From Cubamyces lactineus (taxonomy: Eukaryota; Basidiomycota; Agaricomycetes; Polyporales; Polyporaceae): 64,000 nt of DNA. The notes beneath the pieces are model-generated. The model saw only the letters and a program-made list of their open reading frames with translations, did not search any database and had not been told where the DNA came from. The stretch spans positions 1 to 64,000 of the forward strand of contig JACDTU010000014.1 in NCBI GenBank assembly GCA_022376465.1. The letters run 5' to 3'. Positions 21,447 through 30,806 of the stretch are shown piece by piece. Numbering within the stretch: position 1 is the first letter of the stretch; every line of letters begins with the position of its first letter. The position numbers and the translations under genes were made by a program.

Positions 21447-22877
21447 TCACCAAAACTTTGCCTTCTGTAACGCAGACTTGATCGATTGCAACGAGGACGC
21501 TCGGCGCTGCTTCCTGCGCGCACGGAATTCGAGAGCTTCTTCCCCATGGGGAGACGTTCGAACCGCATCCACGGCGCCAGGAGGCCCATTGTCCTCCTTG
21601 TCGGCGTCCCAACAACCTTGTGATCCATTCATTCGCCCAAGCCAATCTGCCAGCGCCTCGCTGAACCCATACCCTTCCCTCGTGCGGCAGGGAACGAGCA
21701 GGAACCGCCCGTCCGAGCCGCGCACCAACGCCTCGAAGACGCGCATCACGTCTCTGTCCCCGCGCACGTCCATGCAGCACGAGCAGTAGAAGTCCAAGAA
21801 CTCTGTCGGCGGAGGCTGGAACACAAAGAGCTCGAGAGAGCTTGTACTTGGGAGGACTCTGTCCCAGGTCACCCTCTTCGCTATCCGCACATTCGCGTCT
21901 CCTGCGGCTGCAAGTTGGGCGGCGTCTGCGATAGGTTGGGTGAAATTTGCAAGGTTATTGATCGGGAACCTGCTGGCGGAGAATCGTGTAGCGGAGGTTT
22001 GACGTGCGGAACGGCAAGAGGGGCTTGGGTTGTGCAGCGGCGTCTCCAATCCAGATGGCCACACTTCCAGCAATGGATCTGCCATGCCGCTTTCTGCACA
22101 CTCTGCGTGCAAAATCTCCGCGATACGTCTGCTGCCCCAAAGGTCCAGCACGGATAGCCGCAGGTGCGTAAGGTTTGGCGCCAGCTCGGAAATGAAGGTG
22201 TGCTCAGCGTGGGTGCCTAACGACATGCCTTGGAACGTACAGGCGATGTGCAATCGCCGGAGGGTCGGTATGGGCTGCCACGTCCGAGGTTTGTCTTCCC
22301 CTAGCTCTGCGTCCACAAGCTCGTCCGACTGCCTCCTGTCATCCACCGTCACATCGTCGCTGCGACCCACCTCTTCTATCGGAGTCGGCCGAGGAAACCT
22401 TCGTATCATACATCGTCCACGAACGGTGAGCTCCGATAGAGCAGGGTAGCGAACGCGGAGGGCGTGAGAGAGGATCGCCGCGCAATCCGCGGAGGACTCG
22501 AAGCAGATGATCGAGAGCGTCTTGAGGGTCGGCGCTGCGTATCGCAAGATACTGCAGAGAATTCCTACCCACGCGAGTGGCGGTTCTACGACGATGTGGT
22601 CGTATGCAGCATGCGCAGGGCGAGTGCTGACAAAGAGGTTGTGGATCGCGCGGGGTGCCCGCGGAGGGTTATATGGGGTGGGTTGCAGCGAGTACAGGAG
22701 TTTGGCGAAGGCGACTGCTTGTGGGTATCCGCGTATTGCGAGGGAGGACCATTGGTACGGATAGGAGAGCTGATAAAACGCGCGCGAGACGAGGGAGAGA
22801 GAACGGCCGGCCGAGCCGTCGTCAGTGCACGCGAGCGAGAAAATGAGAAGCTGCAGTTCTACTGGACAGCCTTCCAT
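21447..22877 (-). CDS. F-box-like protein
   Basis: One uninterrupted frame of 476 aa. The N-terminus CPVELQLLIFSLACTDDGSA followed by SLSLVSRAFYQLSYPYQWSS is the usual opening of the large F-box-like family of Agaricomycetes, whose members are candidate substrate adaptors of SCF ubiquitin ligases. The middle holds leucine-rich stretches (LKTLSIICFESS, LRRLHIACTFQGMS, LTHLRLSVLDLWGSRR). The C-terminus has WDRVLPSTSSLELFVFQPP and ends in a basic RRKQRRASS patch. It is intronless, unlike most neighbours. The substrate is unknown. Confidence 0.75.
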   Translation of the reverse strand: MEGCPVELQLLIFSLACTDDGSAGRSLSLVSRAFYQLSYPYQWSSLAIRGYPQAVAFAKLLYSLQPTPYNPPRAPRAIHNLFVSTRPAHAAYDHIVVEPPLAWVGILCSILRYAAPTLKTLSIICFESSADCAAILSHALRVRYPALSELTVRGRCMIRRFPRPTPIEEVGRSDDVTVDDRRQSDELVDAELGEDKPRTWQPIPTLRRLHIACTFQGMSLGTHAEHTFISELAPNLTHLRLSVLDLWGSRRIAEILHAECAESGMADPLLEVWPSGLETPLHNPSPSCRSARQTSATRFSASRFPINNLANFTQPIADAAQLAAAGDANVRIAKRVTWDRVLPSTSSLELFVFQPPPTEFLDFYCSCCMDVRGDRDVMRVFEALVRGSDGRFLLVPCRTREGYGFSEALADWLGRMNGSQGCWDADKEDNGPPGAVDAVRTSPHGEEALEFRARRKQRRASSLQSIKSALQKAKFW

Positions 22878-23479
22878 GGATGGTTCAGTGCCTCGTCGGG
22901 GAGAAAGCTGCAGCGATGTTGGAGATGAGGTGCGTATCGTGGTCAGGACAAGCGTAGATATCCATAAATGCAGTCGTTATGTGTACCGCAATCAGAGTTC
23001 AGGCAGAATTACGCCGCGTGAGTTGTCCAACAGCCCGATAACCACTCGGAAACAATCATGGGGTTCATGGGATGTCAGTCTTTCACAAGATGCCTAGTAA
23101 TGAGCCGCGCAGGATGCAACCTAGATGGCAATTATCCAAGAATATGGAAGAGGCGAGATGGAGGAGGTGGCCAATGTAGCTTGACTGGCATCGGTCTCTT
23201 GAGTGTCGAAACGAATTAGGTCACCGGAGCTTCCGGGAATCACGGAAAATCCCGTACCGGCGGTGTGGTAGACGCTCGTCTCCGCAGAGCACAGCAGTTG
23301 CGAGGATGCTTTGGACTTTACATCCTCCCATAGCTTCTTTCTCAGCTTTTCAGCTTGTTTCCAGCAGCTTTTCTTGTCACGAACAACGGTGACGACGGCG
23401 ACGCTTTCTATGTCTGCCAGCCCCTCTCCTTCTTCCCATCTACTTTGACTTGCTTCTTGAGTACATACTGCCCCGGAAG
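22878..23479. other. Divergent promoter region, F-box and palmitoyltransferase genes
   Basis: The 600 bp lie between divergent starts and hold no conserved frame or clear core promoter motif. They probably contain both promoters. Confidence 0.5.
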
Positions 23480-25030
23480 ATGCCTCGGAACGATACCCAA
23501 ACGCCTCTACTTGAGCTACGCCTCCCGACGCCTCCGCGACTCGGTGTAGTCGACGACGACGATATCACAGATGGAGATCGAGTCCGCAAGCGTTGGTACC
23601 ACTACATTCCACTTCTAAGTGAGTCACGCGCAACGTATCGGACGCAGTACTCACCTCTGACGCGACCATACACCAGTGGCAATCGTTATGATACTGGCAC
23701 CCCACCCTTCCCTCATCGTAATATTCGTACACTACTACTACCGCGTACACGACGCACCTCTCCGCGGCGTTGTGCATATGTGTATCATATACCTGCTCAC
23801 TTTCCTCGCCTTCTCCTCGCTCATCGTCGTCCTCGCGCGCGATCCCGGTCCCGTTACCGGTGACAAAGGCTACGGGGAGGAAGCGGGTGGAAGTGCCGAG
23901 CGAGAAGAGGAGAGCTTCTTGGAGGCGCTGCTAGCCCCGCCTGAGGGTGAGGAAGCTCACGGGCCTGGAAAATGGTGCAAGAAATGCGACGCGCCCAAAC
24001 CCGAACGCGCACACCATTGCGGGTCGTGCGGAAGGTGCGTCCTGAAGATGGGTACGTGCTTGCTCGCAATCGGTGTGTCGTCGTACGCCATACTGAGCTG
24101 CTTCTTGAACGCCGTCAATGACACCTGCAGACCACCACTGCATGTGGCTGGGACATAGGTGCATCGTGAGTACGCTACCTGAATGTAGACCGCACGTCTC
24201 TGCTTTGGGACGGTGCGGTGTGTATGATGGAATCGCTTAACGCTTCGCAATTGACAGGGTCACCGGACGCACGCGTCATTCGTGCATTTCCTCATTTGCA
24301 TCAGCGTACTTGCGGCATATGTCGCCATAATGTGCGCCAGTGTGGTCTATTGGGCGTTTACCCACCCCATGGCCATCGTAAGTACACTTTCCCCCGCCCT
24401 GTTCCCCATGTCTGTCCTCACTACCTGCCGCCATGTAGGACGAGACTACGCCGGTCCATGCCATCCTCCTTGCTTTCTATGGCCTCGTCATCGGCATGGT
24501 CATCGGGTCCTTCACGGGCTACCACATATACCTCATCACGTACGCGCTTCTTGATCTTGGTTCTTCTGCTCTTGCCGACACGACGTCTGGTTAGGACCAA
24601 TCAAACGACACTGGAGTCGCTGTCTCCCTTTTGGTTGCTGCGACACATACCTCCGTTACCTGACAACGCGGACTCACGCAAGCTCTCGAACCCACCCCTC
24701 GAGCACGAGTTGTCGTTCGAGCAGCGGATGCTAGTCCGTGACGCTCATCGGCATATACGGCTGTACGACGTAGGTTGGCGTAATAATTGGGCGCAAGTGT
24801 TTGGCTGGTCGAAGCCGTGGGGATGGGTTCATCGACTAGTCATTGGGGGTAGCTGGTACGTACTCATCTGTCGTTAATTCCTGTTTATAGACTGACAGCG
24901 CTTTCACCGCTTCCTCCGGTGAATCTATATTAGCATGGGTGACGGACGTAGCTTTCCCCGCAATCCCCGCTCGGACGAGATGCTATCCCGACTTGCCGCT
25001 GAACTTGTAAGCGCAGATAAGGATCGCTAA
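23480..25030 (+). CDS. DHHC-type protein S-palmitoyltransferase
   Basis: This is a membrane enzyme that attaches palmitate to protein cysteines. Exon 1 (23480-23618) joins exon 2 at 23677 in frame. Two membrane helices follow (SLIVIFVHYYY, IIYLLTFLAFSSLIVVLA), then a Glu-rich insert. The zinc-binding cysteine-rich domain is KWCKKCDAPKPERAHHCGSC, and the catalytic DHHC sits in a small exon reading DHHCMWLGHRCI (Met replaces the usual Pro after Cys). GHRTHASFVHFL and two more helices (ISVLAAYVAIMCASVVYWAF, LVIGMVIGSFTGYHIYLI) follow. The family motifs TTLES and VGWRNNWAQVFG (PFA3-like) are present. The last exon ends SRLAAELVSADKDR. It lies head to head with the F-box gene. Confidence 0.9.
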
Positions 25031-25937
25031 CGTCCTGAGTCCTCCACTGTCCACATGAGACATTCTAGGCAGCCTTTGTATACCCCCTTTACACACTATT
25101 GGATTAGATACCCCCATTTGGCATCAGCGTCTAGACTCAGGATGACTGCTCTTGCTCTGATGGACGCATAGAACTCGGTGAGTACTGCGCTTTATCGATG
25201 CATTTCTAAATTCTCGGCGTTCGTGCTCGGGCGAATGCCCGCCTGCTGAGATGGATGGGCAAGAAGCTGAGTAAGTAAAGCGGAGAGGCTCCTGCCTGGG
25301 CCAAGTAAACGGCGCAGAGTAGGGTTCAAGGGGTTCTTCCGGTGTGTAAGCTCGCCCCATCTTCTGGGATACAGACTGAGAACCTATACCCGTGTTCGAA
25401 GCCCCAGAATAGAGCACAGCTGTTCTATCCCCTTGCGTCCGCATGCCGAGCCTACACGTTTGTTCTGCGCAGTGTGAACGTGTAGTCTCCATTCGGTTGG
25501 AACTATCCGTGGGCAAACGCCCGCCTGGGTCGCACGTCGCGCGGATGTGATCATGGGCAGCGCTCGACGTTCACGCATCAGCGACGGCAATTGTTTTGAG
25601 TGCGGGCCCCTATCGTCATCGCAGTTGCGCCTCTCCGCTGTTCTAGACAGCTTGAGGATAGAGTGTACCAGCATGGGACCGTGTCGAAGCGTGCGTAGCT
25701 CTCTAGGCAATGCATCGGTCATTCGACGGGCGGCACCTACACAGGCATCTATAGCATCTGGGGAGGTCAAGTGATGATGTCTCGGTAGGGGAGGAGTGGA
25801 ACGTTGGATGCTTTTACGGTAAGCAGGAACGAAGGCGTTGCTTACATAAGCTGACGCCTCCTGCGACGCGGTGACGCTGCCGATCGCCCAGTGGGCCTCC
25901 CTCCAGGCTCCTGCCGGTGTACTCTACCGCTCACCCG
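25031..25937. other. Intergenic region upstream of Egt1
   Basis: Short, unconserved frames occur on both strands. The right end is the Egt1 promoter. No gene is supported. Confidence 0.5.
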
Positions 25938-25945
25938 TATATATA
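25938..25945 (+). promoter_or_regulatory. TATA box of the Egt1 gene
   Basis: TATATATA lies 77 bp upstream of a well-supported ATG at 26022. Role inferred from position. Confidence 0.5.
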
Positions 25946-26021
25946 CAGCCCGAGTTCGCAGCATGCATTCTCCAACCTTGAACTCGTCCTTTTTGCCCGT
26001 CTTCCCGTCCGTCAGATTCCT

Positions 26022-29000
26022 ATGGCGTCTGCCTCCACCGTCCCCGTCCAAATCCTTGACATTCACCCCCGCGACGCCCCTCTTGCGGACCAATCCATCC
26101 GCGACCAGGTCGTCGCCGGGCTCTCTCAGCCAGTAGGCCAGAAATGGCTCCCAACGATGCTCCTGTACGACGAACGTGGGCTCCGGATCTACGATGAGAT
26201 CACTACCGGCGCCCCCGAGTATTATCTCTTCCCTGCCGAGGAAGAAATCCTGAAGACCAAGGCGGACGACATTGTGAAGGCCATGCACGCCGGAGTGTCG
26301 AACGGAGCTCCTGTTGAGGAAGTTGTCGTTGAGCTTGGTGCAGGGTGAGTCTCATTGTTACCTCATGAAACGCGTCTGTTCTGGGAGGCGATGTTGGACG
26401 CGTCCTTCGTTACGCGCGTCGCGTACGCCCACATCCATGTCTTCTAGCGCGGAGTCAATCTGCCTACGGATCTTGCACATACGTACTCCGTTCACGCCAC
26501 GGCCTTCCTCTACTCTCACCCCGCGCATTGTGACTCTGTTCTGGACGTAATGCCCATCACGTGTGGAGAACATGACCCTTATCGCATCCGCTCCAGGCCT
26601 CGTCCTACGCGTATATATTGCAGCAGCCATCTGACCGACTTTGTACAGCGCACTCAGGAAGACATCCCTCATCTTGAGCGCACTCTCGCGCCAGGTTCCT
26701 AGCCCTTCATCTGCTCACCCTATTAGCTACTACGCCCTTGATCTTGAGAAACGCGAACTCGAACGGACCCTCATGGAACTCAGTAACTCCAACGTAGGTG
26801 CAGAGATGCAGGGCAAAGTCTCTGCGAGTGGTCTTTGCGGAACGTACGATGACGGCCTGAAGTTCATCGCGGAAGGTGGCCTCGAAGGCCGCAACGTGCT
26901 CAGCAAACTCGACACCAAGCTTGCGGAGAAATACCCTGTTACGCGCGTGGGCAGAGACCCCTCCCCGAGTTCCGACTCCTCTAGGAGCCATTCCGATGGG
27001 ACGGAAGCGACTCCACCTTCGACGCCCGGCTCCCACCAGCCGCTGCACATTCTCTTCCTCGGGTCCTCGCTCGGGAACTTCACGCGCGGGGAGGACGCCG
27101 AGTTCCTGAAGTCGCTTCCGCTCCGTCCTGGCTCCGGCGACACCCTGCTGCTCGGACTGGATCACGATAACGATGCCAGGAAGATCGAGTTAGCATACAA
27201 CGACCCGAAGGGCATAACGCGGAATTTCATCATGAACGGCCTCACGTGTGCCGGTCGCGCGCTTGGAGATGAACGTTTGTTCGACGAGAGCAAATGGGAG
27301 TATGTAGGACGGTACAACGAGGAGCTTCGTCAGTGTGCTCTTGAGGCTGAATGTGTGGACATATGCTGATTTGGGCGTGATCAGGCCGACACGAGGCGTA
27401 TTACCGGTCGACCTGTGACCAAACCGTTGTGGACCCGGAGACCAAGGCGAGCTTCCCCTTCGTAAAGGATGAGCTCGTTCGTGTCGAAGTCTCGTATAAG
27501 GTCTGTGGTCGCGCACTTAGTGTAATGGTGTTTGGTGGCTGACTATGGCAACAGTTCTCGGAACGAGACGCGTACACGCTCTTTACGAATGCCGGACTGC
27601 GTCCCGTCCACCGTTGGACGGATAGCGCGTCGCAATACTCTCTTTGGCTACTCGAACGCCCAAAGTTCATGTTCCCTCTCCTCAAGTGGCCTCAGAGTAC
27701 GGCATCCGCGGATAGGGCCGCGGTAACACGCTCCCCGTTTTCCATTCCCGCGGTTGAGGAGTGGCAGCATATGTGGGCTGCATGGGACTTCATAACACGC
27801 CAAATGATTCCACCGTCGATGATGTTCGAGAAACCCATCGACCTGCGACATATCTGCCTGTTCTACTGCGGGCATATCCCTACCTTCTTGTCGATTCATT
27901 TGTGTAGACTTCTCAAGGAACCCGATACAGAGCCCATTGAGTTCAAGGTACGTCACGTCACTACTATGTCGATTGCTTAACAATTAAAATGACTGGCGCA
28001 ATTACAGTACATCTTCGAGGTATGAAATCTGTTCCATGCGTCATTGCGCATGCTGACCTCCCTCTCAACAGAGGGGAATTGACCCTATCGTCGATGATCC
28101 TACGCAATGCCATGTAAGCCGTAATCCATTTATTCTGATTCTGTAAGAACATTGGTATTGAGCCTCCTTTCTCTATGTAGCCTCATTCAGAAGTACCACA
28201 GCGTGACGAGGATTGGCCGTCGCTGCCCAACATCCTGCAGTACCAGTCTCGGGTTCGCGAGCGTGTAATGAAATTATACCGCGACATCGAGTCTGGCAAG
28301 ATCACCCTCACACGCAAGATTGCCCGCGTCCTGTTTATGACCCTCGAGCACGAAGCTTTCCATGCCGAGGTGTGTAATATCACCGTAGTCAAGTAAATGG
28401 CCAAACCTGACGGTCTTTCAGACGCTCCTATACATGCTCCTACAGCGCGCAGGCACCGGCACGATTCCTCCTGCAGGTTTCGTTCCTCCCGCGTGGGACG
28501 TCTTCGCGGAGACATGGAACAACCACCCCGAACCAGCCACTCAGACCGTCACCCTCGGTCCCGAGGATATCACGCTCGGCCACGACGACGATGAGGCCGA
28601 TGACGATTCCACCGATGTCTATGGGCATGATTTCGGTTGGGATAACGAGCATCCGCAGAGGAAGGTGCACGTGGGCAAGTTCAAGATCGAATGGCGCCCC
28701 GTCACGAACGGACAGTTCTACGACTTCTACACGGTCGGCGGCAAGGACATGGACAAGATCCAGTTCCCCAGGAGTTGGGTCGACATCGATGGCGAGGTCT
28801 ACGTAAGTAGTACGGCTCTTTCTTTCCGTATGGGCTCCTACTCATATCGTCACTTCCAACTATAGGTGCGTACTCTGTACGGCCCTGTCCCGATGAAGAT
28901 CGCCCGCAACTGGCCTCTTATCACATCTTTCGATAACTTGTCGACCTACGCGAGCGTGAAAGGCGGACGCATTCCCACCGAGCCGGAGCTCCGACTGTTC

Positions 29001-29510
29001 CTCGACAAGTTCGAGTGCGGCTATGAGGGCGGTGCGAATGTCGGATTCCGGAACTGGCACCCTGTTCCGTAAGTTGAAGTTTCCTTCCTCAAGCGGGAAT
29101 GGTACTTCATCAATGCGTTGTAGCTCGACGACTGGGGGCCAGCGAGACGGCGGGAAGGGCCATAATGGAGGTGTGTGGGAGTGGACGTCGACGGTGCTCG
29201 AGAAGCACGATGGGTTTGTGCCCTCTAAGTTATACCCCGGGTGAGCACTGTTTGGTTTGTGGCCGGCAAAAGCATGTTGGTGACCATGTTCCTGCAGATA
29301 TTCTACGGACTTCTTCGACAACCATCATCAGGTCGTGGTGAGTCCTGATGCTGCTTATGTCTAGGAGATTAGTGCCTGATAGCGTATGGACAGATCGGAG
29401 GCTCCTACGCCACCATCCCGCGGCTTGCGGAGAGGCGCACCCTGCGTAACTACTACCAGCACAATTACCCATACGCTTGGGTCGGGGCCCGCATTGCGTA
29501 TGATGTATAA
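26022..29510 (+). CDS. egt1: Ergothioneine biosynthesis protein Egt1 (fused EgtD-EgtB)
   Basis: This bifunctional enzyme makes the antioxidant ergothioneine: the first half trimethylates histidine with SAM, and the second adds cysteine to the ring with oxygen and iron. About 870 aa. The EgtD half has LLYDERGLRIYDEITTGAPE, VVELGAG, FLGSSLGNF and RPVHRWTDSASQYSLWLLER. The EgtB half has a DinB-type iron site (LEHEAFHAE) and the FGE-sulfatase-like fold (GGRIPTEPELRLF, GHNGGVWEWTSTV, VVIGGSYAT, GARIAYDV). Exons include 26022-26344, 26649-27328, 27385-27500 and 27555-27947. A 12-nt microexon (28008-28019, YIFE) precedes RGIDPIVDDPTQCH. The first intron (304 nt) is far longer than the rest. A stand-alone EgtD paralogue lies at 53.9-55.3 kb. 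Confidence 0.93.
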
Positions 29511-29833
29511 TAGTACTCTCCTGTGGTCGCAACATGTATGTAACAGTAGGACGAATTGTACAACATTGGCTTGTTTGTGAAGGCCCCCACCGTCGGGTTG
29601 AACATGAAGCGGCAAGGTGGAGGCCTATGCGGGACCCAGCTATATGCGTATTGTAAGCAGGAGTTCATTCGTAGTGATATGCATACAAAGCTAGAATACA
29701 CTGGTATGGCGGCGTCATTGTTACAACGGTATACATAAGCGTAGACAGGCATACACAATCCAATCCTGCTGCTCCTCGGGTATGCGGGACATCCCCATAA
29801 CTCCAGCAAACACTATGGCACTACTGGCACTAC
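29511..29833. other. 3' flank between convergent genes
   Basis: This AT-rich stretch between the ends of Egt1 and the small unknown gene holds only chance frames. Confidence 0.5.
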
Positions 29834-30485
29834 TCATTCTCCTGGGAGCCATTCCATCGCAGGTGTCGCTTTGTTTGATTGCGTGCCCGCATTGCGCGCG
29901 GCTGCCCATTGAGGAGTTACCGTTTCCGATCTGCTCGTGAATTGTGCACTAGCAGGTGCCGCGCGAGGGTCGTGGTTGGTGGCCGTGGATACTTGCATGA
30001 GGCCGCGCATAATCTCGTCGATGTCTTCGCTCGACGGCGCGGGGTCGTCTAGAGCCACTGCGGCGCCTTTCACCGCGGTTTGCTCGAACAGTTCTTCCTC
30101 CTCTAACTTCTTCACTGTGGCTCGCAGGTTGATCATAATATGCTCATGCATTTCTGACGAATTGACTGAGTTCGTTCAGAAGTCATGGACAGGACGAAGC
30201 GTTCGACGTACGTTTCTCCTCCAGAGGGGTCAATTTTTGGCGAAGCGGCCGAGGATGGACGAGAGGGTCCCTGTTAGCTTCCTCCTCCTCCGGCCTTAGC
30301 CTACTCAGCCCGATCATCTCTTCGCATTTCCGAGCAAAGTCTCGGTCGGAAAGCTCGGCGTCCGCAAAGTCGGTGTCATCCTGGCCATAGTCGGTACCGA
30401 TCGTGCTCGAGGGCGACGGTGCCCTCATAATAGTCGGCACATATGGTAGATCGGTAGGGTGAACAATATATTGCTGAGTAGGCAT
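29834..30485 (-). CDS. Hypothetical protein, about 195 aa, acidic
   Basis: Two exons join in frame. Exon 1 starts at 30485 (MPTQQYIVHPTDLPYVP) and ends after KLTPLEEK at a GTACGT donor. Exon 2 continues MHEHIMINLRATVKKLEEEE. Exon 1 holds an acidic block (DYGQDDTDFADAELSDRDF) and EEMIGLSRLRPEEEE. Exon 2 begins with a likely helical or coiled segment and ends PAMEWLPGE. I recognise no family. It is head to head with the RNR large-subunit gene and shares its 320-bp promoter region, so the ACGCGT boxes there could act on both genes. Confidence 0.6.
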
Positions 30486-30577
30486 TGTGGCGAGTAGACG
30501 ATAGACGATGTAGAGGAGAGATCAAGGTGTGCGAGGATAAGATGCAAGGTTATCGCGCCGCCGGATTATTTGGGAAT

Positions 30578-30711
30578 ACGCGTCGATAAGTACGCGTGGT
30601 TAATGACGCGACGCGTAAAATACAGCGACAAACAACGCGTCCGTTGAAAAACCGTTGCAGGCGGCTTTGTCAGCAGCTGATACACGCCCCCGTAATTATA
30701 AGAGCACGCGT
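30578..30711. promoter_or_regulatory. Cluster of five ACGCGT (MCB) boxes
   Basis: Perfect ACGCGT hexamers lie at 30578-30583, 30592-30597, 30611-30616, 30635-30640 and 30706-30711, all within 230 bp upstream of the R1 start. Three more follow just inside the gene: 30912-30917 and 30922-30927 in intron 2, and 30974-30979 in exon 3. ACGCGT is the MluI cell-cycle box bound by MBF (Mbp1/Swi6) in yeasts, which drives G1/S expression of ribonucleotide reductase. A TATAAG motif lies at 30697-30702. The boxes are seen directly; MBF control is inferred from the known yeast system. Confidence 0.8.
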
Positions 30712-30806
30712 CGCGTTTCGCCCTCTCTTCTCTGCATACCACCACCTTCTCCTCGTGCACATATTCCTCTAGGCCATCCTATTCTCCCCGCATTACGACT
30801 AGAGAG

